45,632 nucleotides of DNA, taken from assembly GCA_947471505.1 (NCBI GenBank), contig CANIWM010000054.1:1-45632 (forward strand), given 5' to 3'. Source of the DNA: Chthoniobacteraceae bacterium. Its GTDB lineage: Bacteria; Verrucomicrobiota; Verrucomicrobiia; Chthoniobacterales; Chthoniobacteraceae. The translations under genes and the position numbers were made by a program. Under the pieces are notes generated by a model. It had not been told where the DNA came from. It saw nothing but the letters and a program-made list of their open reading frames with translations, and ran no database searches. Positions 17,383-32,685 of the stretch are shown here, piece by piece. Each line of letters opens with the position of its first letter. Positions within the stretch are counted from its first letter, which is position 1.

Positions 17383-18333
17383 CTACTTTACCTCGTTCAG
17401 TTTTACCGGAGCCCCGCCGCGCCGCGCGCTCTCATCGGCGGCGGACATGAAGGCGTGCATCTCTAGCGTCTCTTCCATGTCCACGGGAGGCTTGCCAGTT
17501 TGGAGAAATTTGATGATTTCGCCGACGAGCGGCGCGTAGTCGTCGCCGCCGCTCTTTTGCTCCGCGAAGGTCTTGCTGCCGAAGAGCGTGACTTTGTGCG
17601 GCAGCGCTTTTGTGCGCAGGCCGATGAGAGTGCCGGTGCGTCCGCCGCTCCATTGCCCGACGACGACATCGGTGTCCTCGGTCTTGGTTCGCGTTACACT
17701 TTCGCAGCCTTTGCCGAGCGCGGTGTAGAGCGCCTCGGTGGGGTGGATGCCGTACCAGTAAAAGTCGGGGTGCGACTTCTCCAGATGCGCGGGGCCGTAG
17801 GAAATCGCGCCGCGAATCTCGCCGACATCGGTGGCCATGAGTTCCTTCATCGAGGTATACCACCGATACGCGCTACCCGTCCAAATGGGCACGCCAGCCT
17901 CCTTCGCGAGGCGTGCGATTTCTCGTGCATCGGCGAGGGAGCCGGCGAGCGGCTTGTCGATAAAGAGCGGCTTCTTTGCAGCGATCACGGGCTTCGCTTG
18001 GGTGAGATGCGGGCGGCCATCCACGCTCTCGATGAGCACTGCATCCACGTCGGCGCACATCGCTTCGATGGACGTGTAGATTTTCACGCCCCACTTTTCG
18101 CGCAGCTCTTTGATGTAGCCATCGACTCGCGAGAACGACGACTCGATGTCCGGGCTGGAAGACCCAATGGCTGCGACGACGCGGGCACCGGCGATGTAAT
18201 TTTTCGCCGCCGGGTCATTGAGAATCTGCGTGAACGCCGTGGCGTGGGACGTGTCGCAGCCGATGAGGCCGATGCGGATTTCTGCGGCGGAAAGGTTGAG
18301 CGCGAGGATCGCGAAGAGTGCTGAGAGTTTCAT
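17383..18333 (-). CDS. Gfo/Idh/MocA family oxidoreductase, exported
   Basis: A 316-residue NAD(P)-dependent oxidoreductase of the Gfo/Idh/MocA family. I take the ATG at 18333 as start (MKLSALFAILALNLSAAEIR), which gives a signal peptide; an ATG at 18369 in the same frame would mask it. The Rossmann loop IGLIGCDTSHA is a variant of GxGxxG. The substrate-site lysine is in FIDKPLAGSLADAREI, and the tyrosine/histidine pair is in YWYGIHPTEALY. Exported members are frequent in planctomycetes and verrucomicrobia and act on sugars or cyclitols; the substrate here is unknown. Confidence 0.82.
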   Translation of the reverse strand: MKLSALFAILALNLSAAEIRIGLIGCDTSHATAFTQILNDPAAKNYIAGARVVAAIGSSSPDIESSFSRVDGYIKELREKWGVKIYTSIEAMCADVDAVLIESVDGRPHLTQAKPVIAAKKPLFIDKPLAGSLADAREIARLAKEAGVPIWTGSAYRWYTSMKELMATDVGEIRGAISYGPAHLEKSHPDFYWYGIHPTEALYTALGKGCESVTRTKTEDTDVVVGQWSGGRTGTLIGLRTKALPHKVTLFGSKTFAEQKSGGDDYAPLVGEIIKFLQTGKPPVDMEETLEMHAFMSAADESARRGGAPVKLNEVK

Positions 18334-18435
18334 GCGCCGACGCTGCTCGACTCTGGGAAAAAGCGCCATCCGAAAAAACTTCTCGAAACACTCCTTGCAG
18401 CCCGCGCCGCGCCTGCTACAAGTCGCGTCCCTTCA

Positions 18436-18512
18436 CGGGGTGTAGCTTAGCTTGGTAGAGCGCCTGGTTTGGGACCAGGAGGTCGTAGGTTCAAATCCTA
18501 TCGCCCCGACCA
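18436..18512 (+). tRNA. tRNA-Pro (anticodon TGG)
   Basis: A complete cloverleaf can be folded by eye. The acceptor stem is CGGGGTG with CGCCCCG, the D arm GCTTAGCTTGGTAGAGC, the anticodon stem CCTGG/CCAGG with loop TTTGGGA, and the T arm has the loop GTTCAAATC. The anticodon TGG is at 18470-18472, decoding proline CCN codons. The CCA end is encoded (18510-18512). Confidence 0.96.
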
Positions 18513-18584
18513 CTTTCTCGAAAGTGGTCGTTCGTGAAGGTGAGGTTGCGCCCGGTGGAGCGAGTGGCTACATGGCCCGTTCTT

Positions 18585-19391
18585 ATGACGATTCTCGACC
18601 ACGAAACCTCCGATTTGCCGACACCTACGGGACCGATGCGGGTCCACATCTTCCGCCCCACGGCAGAGGGGAAGTATCCGGGCATCATGCTTTATTCCGA
18701 GATATTCCAAGCGACGGGGCCTATCCGACGTACGGCGGCGCTATTGGCGGGGAATGGCTTCCTCGTGGCGGTGCCCGAGATTTTCCACCAGCACGAAGCG
18801 CCCGGCTCTGTCCTCAGCTACGATAGCGCGGGCGCGGATCGCGGGAACTGGTGCAAGGCGAACATCGATTTGGCCAGCTTCGACGCCGACATGGCGATCA
18901 CGCGGGAGTTCCTCAAAGGGCATCCGAGTTGCACCGGCAAGCTGGGCTCGATGGGGATTTGCGTGGGCGGTCACTTTAGCTTTCGCAATGCGATGAGCCC
19001 GGATGTGCTGGCGGCGGTGTGCCTGTATGCGACCGACATTCACAAGCTGGCGAGCCATGTGCGCGGGCTGGGGACGGGGATGGCGGACGATTCGCTGGAG
19101 CGTGCACGCCGTGGGGACATAAAAGGCGAGTTGCTGATGGTCTGGGGACGGCAAGACCCGCATGTGCCCTTCGAGGGGCGCGTGCAAATCCGCGAGGTGC
19201 TGGAGCAAAGCGGGACGCTCTACACCTCGCTGGAGTATAACGGCGCTCACGCCTTTATGCGCGACGAGGGGCCGCGCTACAATCCGGTGCTGGCGAACTT
19301 TGTGTACGCGCACTCGCTCGAACTCTTTAAGCGGAAGCTCGGCGAGGGCGACCAGCTCTCAGCGACGGTCGCGACGGAGACGAAGCACTAG
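18585..19391 (+). CDS. Dienelactone hydrolase family protein
   Basis: A 268-residue alpha/beta hydrolase. The nucleophile is C126 in GSMGICVGGHFSF, the acid is the Asp in WGRQDPHVPFEGR, and the His is in YNGAHAFMRDEGPR, so the Cys-His-Asp triad of dienelactone hydrolase is complete. The ATG at 18585 (MTILDHETSDLPTPTG) is used; the frame is open to 18534. Family members open lactone rings in chloroaromatic degradation, but many act on other esters, so the substrate is unknown. It lies 72 bp after the tRNA and converges on the TlpA-like gene with a hairpin between. Confidence 0.88.
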   Translation: MTILDHETSDLPTPTGPMRVHIFRPTAEGKYPGIMLYSEIFQATGPIRRTAALLAGNGFLVAVPEIFHQHEAPGSVLSYDSAGADRGNWCKANIDLASFDADMAITREFLKGHPSCTGKLGSMGICVGGHFSFRNAMSPDVLAAVCLYATDIHKLASHVRGLGTGMADDSLERARRGDIKGELLMVWGRQDPHVPFEGRVQIREVLEQSGTLYTSLEYNGAHAFMRDEGPRYNPVLANFVYAHSLELFKRKLGEGDQLSATVATETKH

Positions 19392-19410
19392 GCGCTTCCG
19401 GGTAGAAATG

Positions 19411-19444
19411 ACGAATGACGAACGTTTCGGCGTTCGTCATTCGT
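19411..19444. terminator. 14-bp hairpin between convergent genes
   Basis: ACGAATGACGAACG and its complement CGTTCGTCATTCGT flank a 6-nt loop (TTTCGG), giving a perfect 14-bp stem. It lies 19 bp after the dienelactone hydrolase stop and 24 bp before the end of the convergent thioredoxin gene. No clear T-run is present on either side, so it may be a dispersed hairpin that serves as a transcription end. Its bidirectional symmetry suits a shared terminator. Confidence 0.55.
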
Positions 19445-19468
19445 TGAATCTTGCGTCTGGGTGCCCGG

Positions 19469-19975
19469 TTATTTCTTTGGGAAAGCGCTCGTCGCTGCGA
19501 CGGCTTTGCCCGCATCGCGCACTGCTTTGTCGAAGTCTTTGTCGTCGGGGCGTCCGCTGAAGATGAGCTTGCCTGTCGTGTCGAAGACGAAGGCGTGTGG
19601 GATGCCGCTAAAGCTCACCGGGCCGCTGACGCCGCCTTTGGTGATGGTGTAGCTGAGTTTGTTCTTTTTGACGATGTCCTGAATCTTGTCGTCGGCAGAG
19701 TTTTGGCTCTCGGCGCCGATGACGATGGTGTCGGCCTTGTTGCTCTTGGCGAGCTTCTCGATGTGCGGGAGGCTGGCGAGGCACGGGCCGCAGTTGACGC
19801 CCCATGCTTCGATGACGACGGCCTTGCCTCCTGTATTTGCGAGGCTCACGGCGGGGCCGCTGACCACGGCACCGATGGTGAAGTCGGATAGTTTTGCTTC
19901 GGGCACAGTGGGTTTTTTGTCGGCGGCGAATGCGGCGGCTCCAAGTGCGATAGTTGCGAGTAGGAATGTTTTCAT
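19469..19975 (-). CDS. Secreted TlpA-like thioredoxin-fold protein
   Basis: A 168-residue protein with a signal peptide (MKTFLLATIALGAAAFAA) and a thioredoxin fold. The redox motif is CGPC (C62, C65) in WGVNCGPCLASLPHIEK, and the cis-Pro is in FSGIPHAFVFDTTGKL. TlpA/ResA-type proteins reduce disulfides in the periplasm, often during cytochrome c maturation. It may serve the c-type haem protein encoded at 36057-40091, but that is only a guess. It is transcribed on the minus strand before pdxA with a 43-bp gap. Confidence 0.85.
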   Translation of the reverse strand: MKTFLLATIALGAAAFAADKKPTVPEAKLSDFTIGAVVSGPAVSLANTGGKAVVIEAWGVNCGPCLASLPHIEKLAKSNKADTIVIGAESQNSADDKIQDIVKKNKLSYTITKGGVSGPVSFSGIPHAFVFDTTGKLIFSGRPDDKDFDKAVRDAGKAVAATSAFPKK

Positions 19976-20018
19976 AGCGGCGGCAGTTTGCGCCTCCGAC
20001 GGAGGAAGGCAATGCCCT

Positions 20019-20972
20019 TTATCCCTGCCGAACGCTCAGCTTTGCCGCGAGGCGCAGCGCGCAGAAGAGGCTGTCGGGCATCGCTTTTCCCTGCCACGCG
20101 ATGTCGAGGGCGGTGCCATGATCGACGCTGGTGCGGATGATGGAGAGGCCGAGCGTGGTGTTCACGGCGCGGTCGAAGGCGAGCGCTTTCACGGGGATGT
20201 GGCCCTGGTCGTGATACATGCAGACGAAGGCGTCGGTCGCGCGGCGTTTCGCGGTGATGAATGCGGTGTCGCCGGGCAGCGGGCCTTCGACATCGTGGCC
20301 TCGTTCGCGGGCGGCGAGGATGGCGGGGATGATGATGCGCTCTTCCTCGCGGTCGCCAAAAAGCCCGTGCTCGCCGGCGTGGGGATTCAGCCCGCAGACG
20401 ACGATTTTCGGTGCGCGTCCGCGGATGCGCAGGAGGCTGGCGGCGGTCAGTTCGATGACTTCCAAAATGCGCTCCACGGTGAGCAAGCGCGGCACTTCCG
20501 CGTAGCCGCAGTGGGTGGTGACAAAGGAGCACGTGATCTCCTCGGAATACTGCATCATGCAGGAGCGGGCGGCATCTGTGCGCTTCGCGAAGATCTCCGT
20601 GTGTCCGGGAAAATGATACCCCGCCATGTGCATCGCCTCTTTATTCAAAGGCGCGGTCGTCACGGCATCGACGCGGCCTGCGAGAGCGTCGTCGATGGCG
20701 CGATTCACGTATTGGTAGGCCGCGTTGCCCGTGGCGGCATTAATCGCACCCGGAGTGAAGTCCGCCATCGTGATGATGCCGAAATCTTTCACATCCTCCG
20801 CGCGCGGCGGCGGCAATCCTGTCCGCTCCGCACACGCGACGAGCACGGCAAGATCCCCGTACACGACCGGCACGCAGCATTGGCGAAGCGAAGACTCGGC
20901 GAGCGCTCGCAGGCAGACTTCCGGGCCGACGCCCGCAGGGTCTCCCATCGTGATGGCGATCCGCGGGAGCAT
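20019..20972 (-). CDS. pdxA: 4-hydroxythreonine-4-phosphate dehydrogenase
   Basis: A 317-residue pyridoxal-phosphate biosynthesis enzyme, oxidising 4-hydroxythreonine-4-phosphate with NAD. The N-terminus MLPRIAITMGDPAGVGPEV is the family signature. Metal-binding histidines appear in the blocks GYHFPGHTEIFA, FVTTHCGYAEVP and VCMYHDQGHIPVKAL, and the phosphate-binding GLNPHAGEHGLFG block is intact. It lies 12 bp after ilvD in the same direction and may be co-transcribed with it. Confidence 0.94.
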   Translation of the reverse strand: MLPRIAITMGDPAGVGPEVCLRALAESSLRQCCVPVVYGDLAVLVACAERTGLPPPRAEDVKDFGIITMADFTPGAINAATGNAAYQYVNRAIDDALAGRVDAVTTAPLNKEAMHMAGYHFPGHTEIFAKRTDAARSCMMQYSEEITCSFVTTHCGYAEVPRLLTVERILEVIELTAASLLRIRGRAPKIVVCGLNPHAGEHGLFGDREEERIIIPAILAARERGHDVEGPLPGDTAFITAKRRATDAFVCMYHDQGHIPVKALAFDRAVNTTLGLSIIRTSVDHGTALDIAWQGKAMPDSLFCALRLAAKLSVRQG

Positions 20973-20984
20973 CGGTGACGGCGG

Positions 20985-22742
20985 CTACAGCATGTCTGTG
21001 ACTGCACCAAGGCTGGCGCTGGTCACGGTGGCTGCGTACTTGGCGAGCACGCCGCGCTTGTAAGTCGTGGCGGGTTTCTTCCACTTCTTCAGGCGGGCTT
21101 CGATTTCTGTCTTGGAGACGCCGAGATCGATCGTGCGCTTGGAAGCGTCGATGGTAATTGGGTCGCCGTTCTTGACGATGGCGAGCGGGCCGCCGAGCGC
21201 TGCTTCGGGCGTGATGTGGCCGGCGACGAATCCGTGCGAGCCGCCGCTGAAACGTCCGTCGGTGATGAGCGCCACGTCTTTGCCGAGGCCTTTGCCCATG
21301 ACGGCGCTGGTGGGCGAGAGCATCTCGCGCATTCCAGGTCCGCCGACGGGGCCTTCGTGGCGAATGACGATGACGTGGCCCTTCTTGACGGTGCCGTCGA
21401 GGATGGCCTTGAGCGCGTCGCCTTCGTTTTCAAACACGATGGCTTTGCCCGAGAAGCTGAGTCCTTCTTTGCCGGAAATCTTCGCGACTGCGCCGCCGGG
21501 TGCGAGGTTGCCGTAGAGGACGACGAGGTGGCTGTCCTTTTTGATTGGGTCGCTGACGGGGCGGACGATTTCCTGCCCTTTCGGGTAGTGTTTCACGCGC
21601 TTGAGGTTCTCTTTGAGCGTCTTGCCGGTGACCGTCATGCAGTCGCCGTGGAGCAATTTCTCTTCGAGGAGCATCTTCATGAGCGGAGTCTGGCCGCCGA
21701 TGGCGACGAGCTCGGACATGAGGAAGCGACCGCTTGGTTTCAAGTCGGCGAGCACGGGGACGCGCTTGCCGATCTTGGTGAAGTCGTCGATGTCCAGCTT
21801 CACGTTTGCGGCATGGGCCATCGCGAGCAAATGGAGCACGGCATTCGTCGAGCCGCCGAGCGCGATGACGACGGTGATGGCGTTTTCGAACGCTTCACGG
21901 GTGAGGATTTCGCTCGGGCGCAGGCCGCGCTTGATCATCTCCACGACTGCGACGCCTGCCGCGCGGGCGTCCATGGCTTTTTCCTTGGAGACGGCGTTTT
22001 GTGCAGAGCTGTTCGGGAGCGACATGCCGAGAGCCTCGATGGCGCTGGCCATGGTGTTCGCTGTATACATTCCACCGCAGGAGCCTGCGCCGGGGATGGC
22101 GTGCTCTTCGATGAGGGTGAGTTCGCGTTCATCGATCTGGCCGCCGGCGTGTTTACCGACCGCTTCGAAGCACGAGACGATGTCCAGTGGTTTGTCGGCG
22201 AGAAGTGCGGCGCGCTCTTTATTCAGGCGCTTTTCCGCGAGGATGCCGTTGATGCAGCCGGGCAAAATGGTGCCGCCATACACGAAGACGGCGGGGCGGT
22301 TCAGCCGGGCCATCGCGATGAGGCAGCCGGGCATGTTTTTGTCGCAGCCGCCGATGGCCACGAGACCGTCGAGCATTTCGCAGCCCATGACAGTCTCGAT
22401 GCTGTCGGCGATGACCTCGCGCGAAACGAGCGAGTATTTCATCCCCTCGCTGCCCATCGAGATGCCGTCGGAAATCGTGATGGTCCCAAAGATGATGCCT
22501 TTTCCACCGCCCGCACCGACGCCTGCCTCGGCTTCTCGGGCGAGTTTATCGATGTGCATATTGCACGGCGTGACCATGCTCCAAGTGCTGGCGATGCCGA
22601 CTTGCGACTTCTTGAAGTCCTCGCGTGCAAACCCGACGGCGTGCAGCATTGCGCGGCTGGCGGCGCGTTCGGGCCCATCAGTTACCTGACGTGACCAATG
22701 ACGGTGAAGACTCCCTGCGTGTTTGCTTGGCTCTCTGCTCAT
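20985..22742 (-). CDS. ilvD: Dihydroxy-acid dehydratase
   Basis: A 585-residue iron-sulfur dehydratase of branched-chain amino acid biosynthesis, making 2-keto acids from dihydroxy-isovalerate and dihydroxy-methylvalerate. Cluster cysteines lie in VTPCNMHIDKLAR, IGGCDKNMPGCLIAMAR and GAGSCGGMYTANTMASA. Further blocks are DGRFSGGSHGFVAGHI and RHEGPVGGPGMREML. The length matches the usual 560-610 residues. It is divergent from the glutathione peroxidase gene, with 138 bp between their starts. Confidence 0.96.
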   Translation of the reverse strand: MSREPSKHAGSLHRHWSRQVTDGPERAASRAMLHAVGFAREDFKKSQVGIASTWSMVTPCNMHIDKLAREAEAGVGAGGGKGIIFGTITISDGISMGSEGMKYSLVSREVIADSIETVMGCEMLDGLVAIGGCDKNMPGCLIAMARLNRPAVFVYGGTILPGCINGILAEKRLNKERAALLADKPLDIVSCFEAVGKHAGGQIDERELTLIEEHAIPGAGSCGGMYTANTMASAIEALGMSLPNSSAQNAVSKEKAMDARAAGVAVVEMIKRGLRPSEILTREAFENAITVVIALGGSTNAVLHLLAMAHAANVKLDIDDFTKIGKRVPVLADLKPSGRFLMSELVAIGGQTPLMKMLLEEKLLHGDCMTVTGKTLKENLKRVKHYPKGQEIVRPVSDPIKKDSHLVVLYGNLAPGGAVAKISGKEGLSFSGKAIVFENEGDALKAILDGTVKKGHVIVIRHEGPVGGPGMREMLSPTSAVMGKGLGKDVALITDGRFSGGSHGFVAGHITPEAALGGPLAIVKNGDPITIDASKRTIDLGVSKTEIEARLKKWKKPATTYKRGVLAKYAATVTSASLGAVTDML

Positions 22743-22880
22743 ATTTGTAAAAGGGCGCGGACCGTAGCGGACGGTTCAGGCGATGGCAAGGGCCGTGGCA
22801 GGCAGGTTACGGATCGTTTTTTGCACACCATAAAGAGATGCTGGCGCAATCCCACGCGGGCGGATAGGCAGCGAGGCGCT

Positions 22881-23423
22881 ATGAAACTCGCACACACGCT
22901 CATGATCACCGCCGCCGCTCTCACTGCATCCGTCTTCGCGGAACCGCCGAAGATTTACACCATCCCGTTGAAGGACATTGATGGCAAAGACACCTCGCTG
23001 AATGCCTACGCAGGAAAGGTCGTGCTCGCGGTAAATGTCGCGTCGCACTGTGGAAACACCCCGCAATACGAGGGGCTCCAGTCGCTTTTCGAGAAGAACA
23101 AGGACAAGGGACTCGTGGTCGTCGGTTTCCCGTGCAACGACTTCGGCAAGCAGGAGCCCGGCTCGGATGCAGAGGTGAAGACGTTCTGCTCGACGAAATA
23201 CAATGTGACCTTCCCGATGATGTCGAAGGTCCATGTGAAAGGCGCAGAGCAGCACCCTCTCTATAAAGAGCTGACGACTGCGCTGCCCGGCGACGTGAAG
23301 TGGAACTTCGGTAAGTTCCTCATCGGTCGCGACGGGAAAGTTCTGGCGCGTTTCGAGCCCGGCCTTTCGCCCGACGACGAGAAGCTCACGAAGGCCATCG
23401 CCGACGCGCTCGCTGCGAAGTGA
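22881..23423 (+). CDS. Glutathione peroxidase family protein, secreted (Cys type)
   Basis: A 180-residue thiol peroxidase of the glutathione peroxidase family. The ATG at 22881 gives a signal peptide (MKLAHTLMITAAALTASVFA); the frame is open upstream to 22698. The peroxidatic residue is C57 in NVASHCGNTPQYEGL, not selenocysteine. FPCNDFGKQEPGS and WNFGKFLIGRDGKV supply the Gln and Trp/Asn of the catalytic tetrad. Most bacterial members use thioredoxin, not glutathione. The sufE GTG start overlaps its stop codon by four bases. Confidence 0.92.
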   Translation: MKLAHTLMITAAALTASVFAEPPKIYTIPLKDIDGKDTSLNAYAGKVVLAVNVASHCGNTPQYEGLQSLFEKNKDKGLVVVGFPCNDFGKQEPGSDAEVKTFCSTKYNVTFPMMSKVHVKGAEQHPLYKELTTALPGDVKWNFGKFLIGRDGKVLARFEPGLSPDDEKLTKAIADALAAK

Positions 23424-23813
23424 GTGTCGGGGAAAAAGAACGCCAAATCACCGAGCGACTCGCGCTCATCGAAGACCCGCAAGAGCGCCTCGCTGCGCTG
23501 ATGTCGCGTGCAAAAAAGTGGCCGGTGCCCGCGCCGGAAGAACTCGTGGACTCGAACCGTGTGCTCGGCTGCCAGTCGCGCGTGTGGCTCGTGCCAACCG
23601 TTCAGGATGGCGTCTGCCGCTTCGCGATGGAATGCGACGCGCCGATGGTGAAAGGGCTCGTGGCCTTGATGTGCGAGGTGTTCGACGGCGGCACACCTGC
23701 GGATGTGGCGGCGACGGAACCGCAGATATTTGAGACGCTGGGGTTTACTCGGATGATTACTCCGACGCGCCTGAATGGGCTGGCGGCGGTGCGTTCGCGC
23801 ATCCGCGAGTTCG

Positions 23814-23833
<20 letters not shown>
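23420..23833 (+). CDS. sufE: SufE family sulfur acceptor protein
   Basis: A 137-residue SufE protein. The sulfur-accepting cysteine is C51 in SNRVLGCQSRVWLVP, the family signature. SufE takes sulfur from the cysteine desulfurase SufS for iron-sulfur cluster assembly; no suf cluster is nearby. The start is the GTG at 23420, overlapping the previous stop. The 3' end overlaps the convergent uvrA gene by 20 bp. Confidence 0.9.
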
Positions 23834-29774
<5,941 letters not shown>

Positions 29775-29846
29775 CAGTGTGGTGAGTATCCAAGATACGC
29801 GCCACGCGTTGCAATCGAAGCGGCGAAAAAATTGCGCTGAGCCGCT

Positions 29847-30164
29847 CTACGCTCCGCTCGTCTTGAGCTTTTCGGTCATGACGGAGACGCGCTCTTTCAT
29901 GATTTTGCCGGACTTGAACTTCACAGTTGCCCTTGCGGGGATGACGAAGCTGCTGCCGGGTTCGTTCGGATTGCGACCGACACGCGGTTTCGTCAGCTTG
30001 ACTTCGAAGACGCCGAAATTTCGGAGTTCGATGTTGTCGCCATTTGCGAGCGCATCAACGATTTGATCGAGGGTTCGCTGCACGACGTTAAAAACGTCTT
30101 GCTGGACGAGCCCTGTTTCAGTGGCGATTTTGACCACGATTTCCCGTTTCGTAAGTGTTCCCAT
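29847..30164 (-). CDS. HU/IHF family DNA-binding protein
   Basis: A 105-residue nucleoid protein. The start is MGTLTKREIVVKIATETGL, the beta-arm region contains LRNFGVFEVKLTKPRVGRNPNEP (the GRNP motif and the tip that enters the minor groove), and the family ending is FKSGKIMKERV. HU/IHF bends DNA. It is 72 bp downstream of nothing co-directional but precedes uvrA on the same strand. Whether it behaves like HU (non-specific) or IHF (sequence-specific) cannot be told. Confidence 0.93.
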   Translation of the reverse strand: MGTLTKREIVVKIATETGLVQQDVFNVVQRTLDQIVDALANGDNIELRNFGVFEVKLTKPRVGRNPNEPGSSFVIPARATVKFKSGKIMKERVSVMTEKLKTSGA

Positions 30165-30275
30165 AGGAGTGTGTGTAAGGTGACGTAATAAGTCTGTTAC
30201 AATTAGCCAATGGGCAAGCCTACAATATAATCAATCGCGTTAGAGATAATGTCCAATGGCCCTCTGTGGAGGAAT

Positions 30276-31277
30276 TTACCCATTTCGTTTTTCTCTCTTA
30301 AAAAACGGCTTCTCCACATGGGCGTAAGCGTCGGGTGCGATCTCGTGTGCGGTCTTGAAGTGCACCTTTGCGATTTGTTTCAGGAACGCCGGCCCACGCG
30401 CCGCGACGAGTGCCCTTGCGGTGTCTTTCACGGCAGCGGAGACTCCCTTTTCTAGGGTCCGGCCAATGTCCCGCCCTTTCTCGAAGAGCCAATTGATAAA
30501 TCGCTCCCGCGCAATGATGGAGGCCGCGGCAACTGCGACATCGCTCTCGGCTTTGGTCCGTGCGTCGAGTTGGATGTGTTTCGCCTTTTCGGAGAACGCC
30601 CGTTTGATCAGACTGGCGCTGGCAAATTTATCGCTCAAAGCGCGTGGGCATTCGGGCCGCTGGTCGAGCAAATGTTCAATGACTTTCGCGTGGCCCCAGC
30701 CGAGGAGTTTGTTGAGGTTCTGGAATTTTCCGTAGAGCTCGTTGTACTTTTCTGGCGCGAGCGTGATGCTTGAAAAGGCGACGCCTCTTGTCTGTCGGAT
30801 GATTGCTGATAACTCGCGGATCTTTGCATCCGTGCCGATGCGTTTGCTGTCCATCACACCGGCTTCCATGAGCGCCCGCGTGCTCTCAGCGTCCGTGTAA
30901 CAGCCCGCGATGACGAGCGGGCCGAAGAAATCGCCCTTCCCGCTTTCATCAATGCCGAAATGAGGCTCGAACATCGCTGGATTATGGACCTCTTCGTAGC
31001 CGAGCTTTGCCTCGCCGAGAATCTCCGGCTCTAGGATAAACTGCACAAACTCCTGCGTCCCACGCCCCTGCACGACGACTTTGGGCCCTTTCTCGTAGCA
31101 GGCGACGGTCAATTTATCCTTCTGCGCGAAGAAGAGCATGTATTGCCGAACGTCGAATTTCCAGCCCTGCTCGGTGAGCAAAGTGCGGAGCTTTTGCGCC
31201 TGTGGGAGCGACAACCCTGCGGTGTGAATCGTGATTGGTTTCGGCCCATGCTCCTCGGCTTTTGGTTTCTTCGGCAT
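30276..31277 (-). CDS. rnhC: Ribonuclease HIII
   Basis: A 333-residue RNase H type 2 enzyme that cuts the RNA strand of RNA-DNA hybrids. An N-terminal TBP-like substrate-binding domain (about 15-110, LSLPQAQKLRTLLTEQGW) precedes the catalytic domain. Catalytic acidic residues are in FGIDESGKGDFFGPLV and in ESDVAVAAASIIARERF. The ATG at 31277 (MPKKPKAEEH) is used; the frame extends upstream to 31373. It is divergent from rhaA with 148 bp between. Confidence 0.93.
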   Translation of the reverse strand: MPKKPKAEEHGPKPITIHTAGLSLPQAQKLRTLLTEQGWKFDVRQYMLFFAQKDKLTVACYEKGPKVVVQGRGTQEFVQFILEPEILGEAKLGYEEVHNPAMFEPHFGIDESGKGDFFGPLVIAGCYTDAESTRALMEAGVMDSKRIGTDAKIRELSAIIRQTRGVAFSSITLAPEKYNELYGKFQNLNKLLGWGHAKVIEHLLDQRPECPRALSDKFASASLIKRAFSEKAKHIQLDARTKAESDVAVAAASIIARERFINWLFEKGRDIGRTLEKGVSAAVKDTARALVAARGPAFLKQIAKVHFKTAHEIAPDAYAHVEKPFFKREKRNG

Positions 31278-31425
31278 CAAGTCACCATTCGCGGATTCGC
31301 GGGCGGAGGGGAAGAATGATGTTTTTCCAAGTTGAGAGCGACTGTTTGGCGACCCTGGCCTTTTTGCCTCCATCGATGCAGAGGCTTTCCATTCGTTTCA
31401 TTCGATGTGTAAGGTGACGATTCTT

Positions 31426-32685
31426 ATGGCCAAACAATCTTCCGTCACCAAAGCCTACGACCTCGCCCGCGAACGCTACGCCGCGCTCGGCGTCGATACC
31501 GAGGCCGCGCTCAAAGCAGCACGCACTCTGAGCATCTCGCTGCATTGCTGGCAGGGCGATGACGTCGGCGGGTTTGAAAATGCAGGACAGGCGCTCAGCG
31601 GCGGTATCGCAGTGACGGGCAACTACCCCGGCAAAGCCCGCACGCCCGACGAACTCCGCGCCGACCTCGACAAAGCGCTCTCGCTCATCCCCGGCAAACA
31701 CCGGTTGAATCTCCACGCGTTCTACGGCGAATTCGGTGGCAAGAAAGTGGAACGCGACGCCATCGAGATGGACCATTTTTCCAACTGGGTCGCGTGGGCG
31801 CACGAAAACGGAATGGGCCTCGATTTCAACCCGACCTGCTTTGCCCACCCGAAAGCCGCTGATGGATTCACCCTCTCGCACCGCGACAAGGGCATCCGCA
31901 ATTTCTGGATCGAACACTGCCGCCGCTCCCGCGAAATCGGCGCGGCGATGGGCAAAGCGCTCGGCTCGCCGACCGTCACAAACGTGTGGGTCCCCGATGG
32001 CTACAAAGACACGCCCGCCGACCGCCTCGCCCCGCGCGAGCGACTCGCCGATTCGCTCGACGCCGTTTTCAAAAAACCGCTGAAGCACAACTACGACGCC
32101 GTGGAGCCAAAGCTCTTCGGAATCGGCAGCGAAAGCTACGTCGTCGGCTCGCACGAATTTTACCTCGGCTACGCCATCTCGCGGCAAAAAGTATTCTGCC
32201 TCGACGCCGGTCATTTCCACCCCACCGAGGGCATCGCGGATAAAATCAGCAGCGTATTCCAATACGTCCCGCGCGTCCTGCTCCACGTCAGCCGCGGCGT
32301 GCGTTGGGACAGCGACCACGTCGTCACGCTCACCGACGACCTCCAGCAAATCGCGCAAGAACTCGTGCGCGGAAAATACCTCCCGCGCACGCACCTCGGC
32401 CTCGATTATTTCGACGCCAGCATCAACCGCATCGCCGCCTGGGTCATCGGCACCCGCAACTTCCTAAAAGCCCTGCTCATCGCCATGCTGGAGCCCATCG
32501 ACAAACTCCGCTCCGCCGAAAACACCGGCGACCTCACCACGCGCCTCGCGCTGCAAGAAGAGGCGAAAACGATGCCGTTCGGCGCAGTGTGGGACGCCCT
32601 CTGCGAGCGGCAGAATGTGCCCGTCGGCGAGAAGTGGCTGGCGGAGGTGAAGGAGTACGAGGCGAAGGTGCTTTCGAACCGCTAA
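31426..32685 (+). CDS. rhaA: L-rhamnose isomerase
   Basis: A 419-residue sugar isomerase converting L-rhamnose to L-rhamnulose, the first step of rhamnose breakdown. It follows the E. coli RhaA order closely: [97 protein letters not shown] and [22 protein letters not shown]. The start is the ATG at 31426; an upstream ATG-equivalent at 31405 is unlikely. Its stop codon TAA lies within the left inverted repeat of the GxxExxY element. rhaB and rhaD are not in the window. Confidence 0.97.
   Translation: MAKQSSVTKAYDLARERYAALGVDTEAALKAARTLSISLHCWQGDDVGGFENAGQALSGGIAVTGNYPGKARTPDELRADLDKALSLIPGKHRLNLHAFYGEFGGKKVERDAIEMDHFSNWVAWAHENGMGLDFNPTCFAHPKAADGFTLSHRDKGIRNFWIEHCRRSREIGAAMGKALGSPTVTNVWVPDGYKDTPADRLAPRERLADSLDAVFKKPLKHNYDAVEPKLFGIGSESYVVGSHEFYLGYAISRQKVFCLDAGHFHPTEGIADKISSVFQYVPRVLLHVSRGVRWDSDHVVTLTDDLQQIAQELVRGKYLPRTHLGLDYFDASINRIAAWVIGTRNFLKALLIAMLEPIDKLRSAENTGDLTTRLALQEEAKTMPFGAVWDALCERQNVPVGEKWLAEVKEYEAKVLSNR

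Noticed and set aside
21216-22694. 492-residue open frame opposite ilvD
   Set aside because: Antisense shadow of a clearly identified dihydroxy-acid dehydratase.
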